From positions 43,734-107,733 of the forward strand of contig JAHJPG010000078.1 of NCBI GenBank assembly GCA_018819925.1: 64,000 nt of DNA, in the 5' to 3' direction. This document shows, one piece after another, positions 26,856-35,382 of the stretch (within the stretch, counting starts at the first letter, position 1; every line of letters begins with the position of its first letter). The notes below the pieces were generated by a model. That model had not been told where the DNA came from. It ran no database searches and worked only from the letters and a program-made list of their open reading frames with translations. The stretch comes from Pseudomonadota bacterium. Its GTDB lineage: Bacteria; Desulfobacterota; Desulfarculia; Desulfarculales; Desulfarculaceae. The position numbers and the translations under genes are program-made.

Positions 26856-28490
26856 TCAGCTTAAAAAGATGTTGCCGGGGTTGAGCAGCCCTTGGGGGTC
26901 CAAGGCCCGCTTAACCGCCTTCATCTGGGCGATCTGGGGTTCGGTGAACATTTCCTTCAGGAACTTGGCCTTGATCTTGCCGATGCCGTGCTCGGCCGAA
27001 ACCGTGCCCCCAAAGGCCACCGCCTGGGCCGCGAAGCGGCCATACAGCTCCAAGCCGCGCTGCATGTCCTCCATGTCCCGGGGGATCAGGTTGATATGCA
27101 CGTGGTTGTTGCCCACGTGGCCAAAGGCCAGCCACTCCAGCCCCGCCTGGTCCAGGGCCTCCTGATACACCTTCCACATGGGACGCAGCTTGTCGTCGGG
27201 CACGGCCAGGTCGGTGCCCAGCTTGTGCAGCCCCGGATACTGGCGCTTGCGCTCGGAAATCAGGTGGTTCACCGTCTCGGGCAGCATGTGGCGGAAGGTC
27301 TTGAAGCGGGCCAGCTCGCGCATTTCATAGCCGGCCCAGGAATTTTGCAGGGACAGCCCCACCCGCTCAACCGCCTGGGCGAGCAGGCTGAAATCCTGAT
27401 CAACCGCCAGGGGGTCAAAGGATAGCTCGAAAAACACCGCCGCTCCGGCGTCTTCGGGTATGGGGGGCATGCCCATGGCCACCGGCTCCTCGGCCTGGCG
27501 GCGGCGCAGCAATTCAATGGCCTTCTGGGAGTAGAACTCCAAAAAGTCCAGTTGCAGCCCGTCCTGGCCGCGCAGGGACTCCACCAGGTCCAGGGCCTGC
27601 TCATCGCTGCCGGTGAACTGGACCAGGGAGCACTTGGGGGTGCGGGGGCACAGGGCCACATCCACGGTGGTGATGATGCCCAGCATGCCCTCGGACCCTA
27701 TGAACAGATCGACAAGGTCCATGTGGGGCGCGGCGTAAAAGCCGGAGGTGTTCTTGGTGCGGGGCATGGAGTAGTCCGGCACCAGCACCTGGCGGCCTTG
27801 GCTCTGGGAGTCGAAGATGGTGAAGCGGCCGTTTGACGAGGCGAAATACTTGCCCCGTGGGATATCCAGCAACTCGCCGTTGGCCAGGATCACCCGAAGG
27901 CCGCGCACCCAGTCCCGGGTGGCCCCATAGCGGTAGGTGCGCGCGCCGGAAGCGTTGGTGGCCACGGTGCCCCCCAAAAAGGCGCTCATCTCGGTGGGGT
28001 CGGGGGGATAGAAGAAATCGCCCGGTTCGGCCTGGTAGCGGGCCAACTCGGCCAGCACCGCCTGGTCCCCAGCCCTCTCCAGATCCGGGAAGCGCTTGCT
28101 CATGGCCATCTGGTTCAGGTCGCTGAGGGTCACCGCGCACCCGGCCCGCACCCGCCACTCCCGGGCGTAGGACGCGTAATACAGCGCCTCCACCGCGTTC
28201 AAGCGCTCCAGGGAGACTAGGCCCCCCCGCAGGGGCACGCTGCCTCCCACCAGGCCGGTGCGGGCCCCGGCCACGGTCAGGGGCACCCCCTGGGAGGCCA
28301 TTTCCCGCACCACGGCGGCCAACTCGGCCTCGTTCTGGGGAAAGAAAAGATAATCGCAGGTCTCGGAGGTCAGTTTGGACTCGTCGCGAAGGTAGGCCTG
28401 GTATTGCTCATTTATGGCCGGCCAGCCCTGAACCCGGCGCACCTGCCGGTAATCCGCCAGATCAAGCGGCTGGGAGGTTATCTCGTGCAT
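26856..28490 (-). CDS. FAD-linked 2-hydroxyacid dehydrogenase (GlcD/LctD-like)
   Basis: A 544-residue flavoprotein of the FAD-linked oxidase family (glycolate oxidase GlcD, D-lactate dehydrogenase). The PCMH-type FAD domain shows TVAGARTGLVGGSVP and GGTVATNASGARTYRYGATR, and the C-terminal half has GHVGNNHVHINL and VSAEHGIGKIKAKF. The start at 28490 follows CAGGAAAGG; a longer frame to 28556 is less likely. With EtfB and ferredoxin-EtfA next to it, the most economical reading is a lactate or other 2-hydroxyacid dehydrogenase that passes electrons to a confurcating Etf. The substrate may not be lactate, since Kor rather than a classic pyruvate oxidoreductase follows. Confidence 0.85.
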   Translation of the reverse strand: MHEITSQPLDLADYRQVRRVQGWPAINEQYQAYLRDESKLTSETCDYLFFPQNEAELAAVVREMASQGVPLTVAGARTGLVGGSVPLRGGLVSLERLNAVEALYYASYAREWRVRAGCAVTLSDLNQMAMSKRFPDLERAGDQAVLAELARYQAEPGDFFYPPDPTEMSAFLGGTVATNASGARTYRYGATRDWVRGLRVILANGELLDIPRGKYFASSNGRFTIFDSQSQGRQVLVPDYSMPRTKNTSGFYAAPHMDLVDLFIGSEGMLGIITTVDVALCPRTPKCSLVQFTGSDEQALDLVESLRGQDGLQLDFLEFYSQKAIELLRRRQAEEPVAMGMPPIPEDAGAAVFFELSFDPLAVDQDFSLLAQAVERVGLSLQNSWAGYEMRELARFKTFRHMLPETVNHLISERKRQYPGLHKLGTDLAVPDDKLRPMWKVYQEALDQAGLEWLAFGHVGNNHVHINLIPRDMEDMQRGLELYGRFAAQAVAFGGTVSAEHGIGKIKAKFLKEMFTEPQIAQMKAVKRALDPQGLLNPGNIFLS

Positions 28491-28545
28491 GTGATGCCTT
28501 TCCTGCTGATGGGAGCGGGCAATGCCCCTCCCTATTACTGCCAGG

Positions 28546-28556
28546 TTGCCTGACAT
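28546..28556. promoter_or_regulatory. Weak FadR-type operator-like site ahead of the dehydrogenase gene
   Basis: TTGCCTGACAT matches the perfect palindrome at 29319-29329 in 9 of 11 positions and lies 56 bases upstream of the dehydrogenase start. One mismatch affects the conserved T of the TNGTNNNACNA pattern, so the support is limited. Confidence 0.3.
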
Positions 28557-28621
28557 CTATAAAACTACCCATGGCCCGCGCGCGCGCCCCTCTCAGGCCG
28601 CGCTCCGCTGGCGAATGCGCC

Positions 28622-29341
28622 TTAGATCTTCAGCCCCAGACGGCGCGCGGCCATCCGGAGATGGGTCAAGGTTTCTTCCCTGGCCTTTTGGGGGTCCCTG
28701 GCCTCTATGGCCCTATAGATGTTTTCATGCTCGCTTTGCACCTGGCGGGGAACGCCAGGTTTCAGGCGGGAGTGCTCTCGGGCCTGTTTGATTAGCACCA
28801 GCAGCTTTTCGTTTAAAAACTGCATCAGGTCGCAAAGATGCTGGTTGCCGCTGGCCTCGGCGATGCCCCGGTGAAACTCCAGGTCGGGCACGGCTCCGAT
28901 GGTGTCGTCTTCCACCGCCCGGGCCATTGCCGACACGCATTCGCCCAGGTTGGCCAACTCCCTGGCGCCTCCCCGGGCGGCGGCCATGGCAGCGGCCTCG
29001 CCTTCCAGTATGGCTCTGAGCTCATAGAGCTGGGTCAAGGACTTGGAGTCGAACTTTTCCGGGTCTTCCAGGCGGAAAAACCGCCGCCCGGCCCGTCCCA
29101 CCACCATTACCCCCCGGCCCTGTTGAGATTCCACCAGGCCCTCGGCCTTGAGCTGGGACAAAGCTTCTCGGATCACCGCCCGGCTCACGCTGAACTTGGC
29201 GGCCAGCTCCGTCTCGGGGGGAAGCATTTGGCCGGGATTGAGCACCCCGTTTTCCAACTCTTCCATGAGGATGGCGGCCACCTGATCGGGCAGCCGGAGT
29301 GGCTGCTGCAATTCATATTTGTCTGACAACATGCTTTCCAT
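28622..29341 (-). CDS. FadR-subfamily GntR transcriptional regulator (FCD domain)
   Basis: A 239-residue regulator. The winged-helix part contains ETELAAKFSVSRAVIREALS and GLVESQQGRGV; the rest is an all-helical FCD effector domain with metal-binding-like histidines (LEFHRGIAEASGN). LldR, PdhR and related FadR-type regulators sense lactate, pyruvate or other small acids, which fits the operon downstream. The gene heads the operon, 131 bases before the dehydrogenase. A perfect FadR-type palindrome overlaps its first codons, suggesting self-repression. Confidence 0.88.
   Translation of the reverse strand: MESMLSDKYELQQPLRLPDQVAAILMEELENGVLNPGQMLPPETELAAKFSVSRAVIREALSQLKAEGLVESQQGRGVMVVGRAGRRFFRLEDPEKFDSKSLTQLYELRAILEGEAAAMAAARGGARELANLGECVSAMARAVEDDTIGAVPDLEFHRGIAEASGNQHLCDLMQFLNEKLLVLIKQAREHSRLKPGVPRQVQSEHENIYRAIEARDPQKAREETLTHLRMAARRLGLKI
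29319..29329. promoter_or_regulatory. FadR-type operator TTGTCTGACAA
   Basis: An 11-base perfect palindrome fitting the FadR-subfamily consensus TNGTNNNACNA exactly. It lies within the first codons of the regulator gene. A second inverted repeat, TCATG-N5-CATGA, is just upstream at 29345-29359. Confidence 0.5.
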
Positions 29342-29538
29342 GCATCATGATTAACATGACAACCCCGGCCTTTCAAGCGGTTTTTTCATGCGGGCCCAAA
29401 ATCGCCTTGGCGGGTCAAAATTAAATATTGCCAGGTGATATTAAAGCGTTATCCGGTTACAAATCTGCCGGGCGTCCTACGCACCGATCGCATGGAGTCA
29501 TGCGGCCGGTAAAAACCAGGATGGCGGAAAGACTCTGT

Positions 29539-30126
29539 CTACTTGAACTTGCGGTGGCATTCGCTCTTGTATTGAGCCAACGCACCCAGGGCGGCGTCCA
29601 CGGCCTGGGGGTCGGCCTTGGCCGCAGCCGACTCCAACTGCTCCAGGGAAGCCAGAATGCGGGGGAAGAACTCCGAGCCTTGGCCAGACTGGCCGGAAGC
29701 GCACATCAGTCTTCCCTGAGCGGCAAAAGCAGCCACATCGCTGCTGGACGGCAAACCGCCTGCCTTGCGAATAGTCCTGAGGTTGCCGAAGGTTTTTCCC
29801 AGCGCCTTTTTCACTCCCTGGAAAGAACCTTGCTCACCCCTGGGGGTGACCAAGGTTTCTTCCCGGACATGAAGGGCCGCCGGCTCCCCGGCCACCTGTT
29901 CCTCTGAAGTGGTGGGGGCGGTGATCTTCAGTTTTACCTTGAGGGTGGCCAGGCCGGACTTGGCCTGAAACTCCTGCTTGACCATGACCTCGCCTTCCAG
30001 CTCCAGATCATCGGAGCCCAGGGAGATGTGCCCCTTCTCCAAGCCGTCGGCCAACTGGCGAAGGTAGTCAGCCGCTTCGGCTGGGGAGAGGCGATGCTCT
30101 ACTTTCTCTTTTTGGCGATTCGTCAC
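29539..30126 (-). CDS. GAK-system XXXCH-domain protein (amphi-Trp-like N-terminus)
   Basis: A 195-residue protein. Residues up to about 70 (KVEHRLSPAEAADYLRQLA and a following short strand) look like the amphi-Trp region, and the carboxyl end has a Cys-His pair near the terminus (YKSECHRKFK), the hallmark used to name XXXCH proteins. These occur with CofD-like and ATP-grasp proteins in the GAK system, whose biochemical role is not established. The GTG start at 30126 is preferred over 30168 because GGGAGG stands 6 bases ahead of it. The CofD-like gene stops 31 bases upstream. Confidence 0.65.
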   Translation of the reverse strand: MTNRQKEKVEHRLSPAEAADYLRQLADGLEKGHISLGSDDLELEGEVMVKQEFQAKSGLATLKVKLKITAPTTSEEQVAGEPAALHVREETLVTPRGEQGSFQGVKKALGKTFGNLRTIRKAGGLPSSSDVAAFAAQGRLMCASGQSGQGSEFFPRILASLEQLESAAAKADPQAVDAALGALAQYKSECHRKFK

Positions 30127-30157
30127 CCAGACCTCCCATACGGGCAAGAGGGCCCGT

Positions 30158-31279
30158 CTATATCTCAAACAGGGAAAGCAGGGCCTCGGCCAAGAGGCGT
30201 CCGTCGATAAAGGGAGCGCTGGCCGGGGTTATAAGGTCGGCCCTGACGGTCTTCACCCCCAGGGCATCCAGGGCCGCGAGGTCCAAACCGCCGGGATAAT
30301 CCTGCCAGTGGCGATCCAAAAGGACATAGTCCAGCACCCGCCCCTCGGGCCGCATCGGCCCGGAATCGGCCCCCAGGGCGGCCATCAATTCCGCCGTTCG
30401 TTGGGCCACTCCGCCGTTGAGCACCTCTTTGTCGGGCGCGGTGTTGGGCACGAACACCTTGGGGCAGGGATTGGCCGCCACCGCCTCCCCCACCCCCTTG
30501 GGCAGCAGGCTGGCCAAGATGCTGGTGTAAAAGCTGCCCACCGGGAAGCAGATCATTTCGGCCTCGGCGATAAGCTGCCTCACCTTGGGCTCTATCTCCG
30601 CGGTGGCCGGCCGCTCCTGGTCCAGGCCGTGGTTAAGGCGCAGTTGGACGATGGGCGAGGTCAAGGGCGGCTCGCCGCCCCCGGTGAGGCGGTGCTGGCC
30701 CAACACCACCCGGCCGTCGGCCAGGCGGGCGGCCAGGTGCAAATTCCGGTTGACCACCGGGCACACCACCCCGCGCACCTTGGCCAGTTTGGAGAACAGG
30801 TAAATCACCCGGTCCAGGTCGCGCCCATTGTCAAGGTAGCCGCCCACCAGCACCAGGTTGCCGATGCTGGCCCCGGCCAGGTCGAAATCTGGAGGCATGG
30901 CCGTAAGGAAGTAGCTCAAGTGGAGCTGAATAGTCTTACGCAAGGCTTCGGGGGTGTCCGCCACCATGGGGTCTTGCCCGCTGATCATCGCCTTCAGCGA
31001 CTCCGCCAACTCAATATGCGTAGCGTCCTTGGGCAGACGATAGGCGAACAGGCGGCGCGCCTCGGCATTGCCTCGGTGGCCCTGTTCACTCAGGGCCATC
31101 ATGCGGTTGCGCAAATCGCCCACCGCGGGCATGTCAAAGGCCTGGCGCAGTTTGGCCGAGGAACCCCCGGAGTCGAAAGGGGTGATGAGGTGAATGGAGT
31201 TGTGGGTGTAGGCGATCAACTCGCGGCTAAGGGGTCCAGGCCCGCTGCCCCCGCTGAAAAACAATATCTTAGGGCCCAT
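30158..31279 (-). CDS. GAK-system CofD-like protein
   Basis: A 373-residue protein with a Rossmann-like opening ILFFSGGSGPGPLSREL, the SGGSG loop of CofD/YvcK relatives, and later DFDLAGASIGNLVLVGGY and ICFPVGSFYTSILASLLP. CofD proteins transfer a phospholactyl group in F420 synthesis; the GAK branch has no demonstrated reaction. It is paired with the XXXCH protein. The ATP-grasp member expected for the GAK system is not in this window. Confidence 0.75.
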   Translation of the reverse strand: MGPKILFFSGGSGPGPLSRELIAYTHNSIHLITPFDSGGSSAKLRQAFDMPAVGDLRNRMMALSEQGHRGNAEARRLFAYRLPKDATHIELAESLKAMISGQDPMVADTPEALRKTIQLHLSYFLTAMPPDFDLAGASIGNLVLVGGYLDNGRDLDRVIYLFSKLAKVRGVVCPVVNRNLHLAARLADGRVVLGQHRLTGGGEPPLTSPIVQLRLNHGLDQERPATAEIEPKVRQLIAEAEMICFPVGSFYTSILASLLPKGVGEAVAANPCPKVFVPNTAPDKEVLNGGVAQRTAELMAALGADSGPMRPEGRVLDYVLLDRHWQDYPGGLDLAALDALGVKTVRADLITPASAPFIDGRLLAEALLSLFEI

Positions 31280-31667
31280 CTGGGGAGCCCGGGCGTAGCG
31301 CGCCAGGCGCGCCGGGAAGGCAATGGCCGGCTTGGACCGAAGATCCGAGATGGTTCCAACTCCTTTGCCAACAAATCAACGGCCCCGCCGCGAATCACCC
31401 AACCCGGGAAGGGTGGGGCTGCAACCTCGGCCAGCGCCTTGATGCTATCCATCCGGCTGTAGGCGATCCGGCCCCGCTAGGCCGGCAAAACGTCCCGAAC
31501 TCTTTGGTAAACGAGGCCCGCCGGTCCGGAAGCCGGGCCGTCCCTGCCGCCGAAGCGGCAGGCGCCGCGCTCTCATAATCAGTTTAACAGGTAAAATGCC
31601 ATCCGGTGCGGGCAGAAAACAAGCGGGCCGCCCCGGGTTTTCCCGGCCAGGAGCGGCCCGAAACGTC
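31280..31667. other. Gap between the MFS carrier and the GAK genes
   Basis: About 390 bases without a credible gene. It holds the hairpin following the MFS gene and a small perfect stem-loop (31543-31562, 8-base arms with a CGAA loop). Promoter elements for the GAK pair were not recognised. Confidence 0.5.
31624..31660 (-). terminator. Terminator of the TRAP/MFS operon
   Basis: Arms CGGGCCGC (31624-31631) and GCGGCCCG (31653-31660) enclose a second small stem CCGGG-TTTT-CCCGG. On the minus strand the stem is followed by a T-rich CTTGTTTTCT run, so Rho-independent termination is likely. It begins 8 bases after the MFS stop. Confidence 0.6.
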
Positions 31668-32963
31668 CTAGCTCCTGGGCCGTACGCAGTAAGCCATGAC
31701 GCCGCCCGCCACGATGGAGGCCAGATAAAACATAAACAGGGGGGTGAAGTCGGCACCGCTCATGCCTGCGCCCATGTTGCCCGAACTGTCCAGGATAGCC
31801 CCGGCCAGGGGCTGGTAGATGGCGCTGCCGGCCATGGGAAACACGTACATCAGGCCGGTGACCGTGCCGGCGACCTGCAGGGGAAAGCGTTCCTTGGCCG
31901 CCGCGAAGCACACCCCCGCCGGGCCAGCTCCCAGGAATCCGAATATAAGATTCCAGGCGTAAATCTCCGTCAAAGCCATGGCGCCGTTGCGGGCCAGCAT
32001 CCATATCGTCAACCCGGCCCAAGCCACCATGCTTCCCCCCAGCACAGCCCCCCGCGAGGCCACCTTGCCCGCGATCCAGGCGAAAACCAGGGGACCGAAC
32101 ACCCAGCCAAAGGCGAACAGGTTGATGACCTGCCCGGCCTGGGTCTTGCTCATGGCGTAGGCCTGCATGTAGTAAGGCCCGGCCCACAGCCCGGCGAAGC
32201 TGAAGAGAATGCCGCCGTTGAAAAAAAACCAGCCGGCAAGGAGCCAAAAATCCCGGCTGCCCAGGATAATGCCCAGGGCGCGCGCGAGGGGAATGGCCAC
32301 CAAGGGGCGGCCGTTTTCCAGGTCCTCCGGCTCCACTGGCGGCAGGCCGAAATCTTGGGGTTTGTCGCGCACCAAAAACCACACCAAGAAGGCGTTGATC
32401 ATGGTGAGTCCGGCTATGGCCCAGAAGCTGCCCCGCCAACCGATGGCCTCGCTGAGCCAGGCCAAGGGAGAGCCGGCCAGCAAACCGCCCAGCCCGGCGA
32501 TGGAGATGACCAGGGAAGTGCCCAAGACATAGTCCTTGGCCGGGAACCAGGCGGTCAGGGCCTTGTAGGACGGCACCAGCACCACCGACACTCCCAGGCC
32601 CACCAACACCCGGGACCAGAAGGCGGTCCCCACGCTGCCCGACAAGGCGAAAAGCACCGAGCCCAGGCTGGCCACCAGCATGGACAAGGTGACCAGGCGG
32701 CGGGGACCCAGCTTGTCGCTGATCATGCCTCCCGGGGCCTGCATGATGGCGTAGGGGTAAAAGTAGGCCGAAGCCAGCAGCCCGGTCGCGGCCCCCGAGG
32801 CCCCGAAGGAGTTCATGATGTCCTCTGACAACACCGCCGGACACATGCGATGCACGTACACCAGCAGGTAGGAAAAGGACAAGAGCCCCAGGATAACCCA
32901 CCGGTAGGGCGAAGCGCGGTAGACCGCCTCTGTTCTAGGCACGGCTCGCCTGGGATTGCCCAC
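31668..32963 (-). CDS. MFS transporter
   Basis: About 430 residues with twelve hydrophobic segments. The MFS loop motif between helices 2 and 3 reads GGMISDKLGPRRLVTLSML. The pattern resembles anion:cation symporter/organic acid carriers. The likely start is a GTG; 32963 gives the longest frame, but GTG at 32942 (preceded by AGGCGAG and overlapping the TRAP stop) is attractive. It is the last gene of the IclR-EPSPS-TRAP operon and could export a product or import a related acid. Confidence 0.82.
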   Translation of the reverse strand: MGNPRRAVPRTEAVYRASPYRWVILGLLSFSYLLVYVHRMCPAVLSEDIMNSFGASGAATGLLASAYFYPYAIMQAPGGMISDKLGPRRLVTLSMLVASLGSVLFALSGSVGTAFWSRVLVGLGVSVVLVPSYKALTAWFPAKDYVLGTSLVISIAGLGGLLAGSPLAWLSEAIGWRGSFWAIAGLTMINAFLVWFLVRDKPQDFGLPPVEPEDLENGRPLVAIPLARALGIILGSRDFWLLAGWFFFNGGILFSFAGLWAGPYYMQAYAMSKTQAGQVINLFAFGWVFGPLVFAWIAGKVASRGAVLGGSMVAWAGLTIWMLARNGAMALTEIYAWNLIFGFLGAGPAGVCFAAAKERFPLQVAGTVTGLMYVFPMAGSAIYQPLAGAILDSSGNMGAGMSGADFTPLFMFYLASIVAGGVMAYCVRPRS

Positions 32964-34857
32964 CCCGCTTTTTCATAATGGTCACCACGGCCACCACCAC
33001 CAAGGGCGCCAAACCGGCAATGCTCAACAGCACGTTGGGCACGATGAGAGCCACGGCGGCGGCCAGGAACACCAGGCGCAGCCAGGGGGACAAGGGCATG
33101 AAGAACCAGCCCACCAAGCCACCGGCCAGGGCGGTTACCCCCAACAGGGCGGTGGCGGAGTTGAGGATGATTTGCATCACGCTGCCCTCCAAAACGATGG
33201 AGGGGCTGTACAGAAACAGGAAGGGCACGATGAAGCCGGCCAGGCCCAACTTGAAGGACTGGAAGCCGGTTTTCATGGCGTTGGTGCCGGCTATGCCGCT
33301 GGCCGCGTAGGCGCTGATGGCCACCGGCGGAGTAATAAAGGAGATGATGGCGAAGTAGAAGATGAACATGTGGGCCTGCAAGGGCGAGACCCCCATGTCG
33401 GTCAGGGCCGGCACGCCCAATATGGCGGTGATGATGTAGGCCGCCGTGGTGGGCAGGCCCATGCCCAGGATGATGCAGGCCACCATGGTCAAAAGCCCGC
33501 CCAGCCAGAGCACCCCGCCGGAGAGGTGAATGACCATCTGGGTGAAGCGCACACCCAGGCCGGTGAGAGACACCACCCCGATGACCATGCCCGCGGCGGC
33601 GCAGGCCATGGCCACGGGCACGGCGGTGATGATGCCCTGCTCCAGGGCATCGATGATCTCCCGCCAGGGCAGGCGTTTTTCGCGGATGACGATGTAGAGC
33701 GAGGCGGTGAACACCAGGGTGCAGATGGCATAAAAGCCCGAGAGCATGGGCGAGAGCTGTTCGACGACCAACAGGTAGACCAGCACCACCAAGGGGATGA
33801 GCAGGTGGTAGCCCTTGCGCAGGGTGTCGGAAGCCTTGGGAATCTCGTCCTTGCCGAGCACCTTGAGCTGCTTGCGTTGGGCCTCGAAGTAGACCATCAA
33901 CCCCACTGACATGAAATATAAAAGCGCCGGGATTATCGCGGCCAAGGCGATGTTGGCGTAAGAGGTGCCCAGCAGCTCGGCCATGACAAAGGCCCCGGCG
34001 CCCATGACCGGGGGCATTATCTGCCCGCCGGTGGAGGCCACCGCTTCCACCGCGCCAGCGAACAGCGGCGAGTAGCCGGTGCGCTTCATCAAGGGAATGG
34101 TGAAGGTTCCGGTGGTCACCACGTTGGAGACCGAGGAGCCGCTGATGCTTCCCATGAGGCCGGAGGCCACCACCGAAGTCAGGGCCGGCCCGCCCCTGTG
34201 CCTGCCGGTGAGGGCTAATGCCAGTTGGATGAAGAAATTGCCCGCGCCCAGCTTGTCCAAGAAGGCGCCGAAGATAATGAACACCACCACGAAGGTGGCC
34301 GACACCGCGATGGGTATGCCGAACACGCCCTCGGTGGTCCACACCAAATAGCTCACCAGGCGGTGGGGGCTGTAGCCCTTGTGGGCCAGGATGTCGGGCA
34401 TGTATGGTCCCAGCACGCCATAGGCCAAAAAGGCCAGGGCCACCAGCACGATGGGCATGCCCACCGTACGCCGGGTGCCCTCCAGAATGAGCACCAACAG
34501 CACCGCGCCCATCCAAATCTCAACTTCGGTGGGCCCCATGATGCCCCGCTCCAGCACCGCCTCGGGGACAAAGGCCTGCAGGAAGAACGCCGCGACGGCG
34601 ATCATGCCCAGGGTTATCAGCCAATCCACCACCCCGGGGTTGGACCCGCCCCGCCCGGGTAGGGCCCGGTAGATCAGGAAGGTCAGCAACATCAATCCCA
34701 GCAGGTGTATCGAGCGCTGGTACAGGGGCGACAACACGCCGAAGGCGGCGGTGTAAAGATGAAAACATGCCAGACCAACCGCTACGATGAACACCAGCCA
34801 GCGGGCGACGCCGGTTAGCTGGCGCTTGGGGCCTTTATTCTGGTCAGACGCAGCCAT
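32935..34857 (-). CDS. TAXI-type TRAP transporter permease (fused small and large domains)
   Basis: A 640-residue membrane protein that combines the DctQ-like and DctM-like parts in one chain, the form that partners TAXI binding proteins. After four amino-terminal helices come family motifs such as GLMGSISGSSVSNVVTTGTF and GGQIMPPVMGAGAFVMAEL, then FAIISFITPPVAISAYAASG. It follows the DUF1850 gene by 7 bases and overlaps the MFS gene. The substrate is unknown; dicarboxylates and aromatic acids are common for this class. Confidence 0.9.
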   Translation of the reverse strand: MAASDQNKGPKRQLTGVARWLVFIVAVGLACFHLYTAAFGVLSPLYQRSIHLLGLMLLTFLIYRALPGRGGSNPGVVDWLITLGMIAVAAFFLQAFVPEAVLERGIMGPTEVEIWMGAVLLVLILEGTRRTVGMPIVLVALAFLAYGVLGPYMPDILAHKGYSPHRLVSYLVWTTEGVFGIPIAVSATFVVVFIIFGAFLDKLGAGNFFIQLALALTGRHRGGPALTSVVASGLMGSISGSSVSNVVTTGTFTIPLMKRTGYSPLFAGAVEAVASTGGQIMPPVMGAGAFVMAELLGTSYANIALAAIIPALLYFMSVGLMVYFEAQRKQLKVLGKDEIPKASDTLRKGYHLLIPLVVLVYLLVVEQLSPMLSGFYAICTLVFTASLYIVIREKRLPWREIIDALEQGIITAVPVAMACAAAGMVIGVVSLTGLGVRFTQMVIHLSGGVLWLGGLLTMVACIILGMGLPTTAAYIITAILGVPALTDMGVSPLQAHMFIFYFAIISFITPPVAISAYAASGIAGTNAMKTGFQSFKLGLAGFIVPFLFLYSPSIVLEGSVMQIILNSATALLGVTALAGGLVGWFFMPLSPWLRLVFLAAAVALIVPNVLLSIAGLAPLVVVAVVTIMKKRGGQSQASRA

Positions 34858-34864
34858 TTTCGCC

Positions 34865-35362
34865 TCACTTTATGCGAAAAACCAAAGGTTGGCCTGGGCT
34901 ACCCCACTCAGTGAACAGGTAGACGCGGCTGCCTTTGGCGTTGTGCAATATCAGTTGTTGGGGTTTGGTGAAGGCCACCCGGGTGGCGATCTGGGCCAGA
35001 ATATCCGAGGAGCGAGGCTTAATGTCGGTCAGATGAATTTGGTGGGCCCCCACCCGGACGCGGCTCTGGTAGCGTTGGTCGCGATAATCGTAGGTGTCGG
35101 CCCCGTAGGAGACCTCGCAGGGGTAAAATTTACCCCCCACCAACCGGAAGGACTCTTCCACCCACTGGCGGTCGTAGGAATGGAAAAACCTGATGGTGAC
35201 GTAGTTCAGGTCCTGGGCCGGAAGCTGGGCCCGCAGCCCGGTCTGGGGGTTATAAACAGTCAGCGCCCTCCCGCCGCCCTCCCCTGGCGTGGCCAGGGAA
35301 AGGCAAAGGGCAGCCAGGAGCATAAGCAGGATGTATTTGCCCAGGCGGAAGAGCGCTGACAT
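34865..35362 (-). CDS. DUF1850 protein of a TAXI-TRAP operon
   Basis: A 165-residue exported protein. A hydrophobic leader (LGKYILLMLLAALCLSLA) is followed by a beta-rich region with YVTIRFFHSYDRQWVEESFR, characteristic of DUF1850. Such proteins often sit between a TAXI binding protein and a fused TRAP permease, and they are thought to be accessory subunits. The ATG at 35362 is favoured over an in-frame TTG at 35380 that abuts the preceding stop. The function is not known. Confidence 0.75.
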   Translation of the reverse strand: MSALFRLGKYILLMLLAALCLSLATPGEGGGRALTVYNPQTGLRAQLPAQDLNYVTIRFFHSYDRQWVEESFRLVGGKFYPCEVSYGADTYDYRDQRYQSRVRVGAHQIHLTDIKPRSSDILAQIATRVAFTKPQQLILHNAKGSRVYLFTEWGSPGQPLVFRIK

Positions 35363-35382
35363 GGTTCTGTTTTCCGTCAAGC

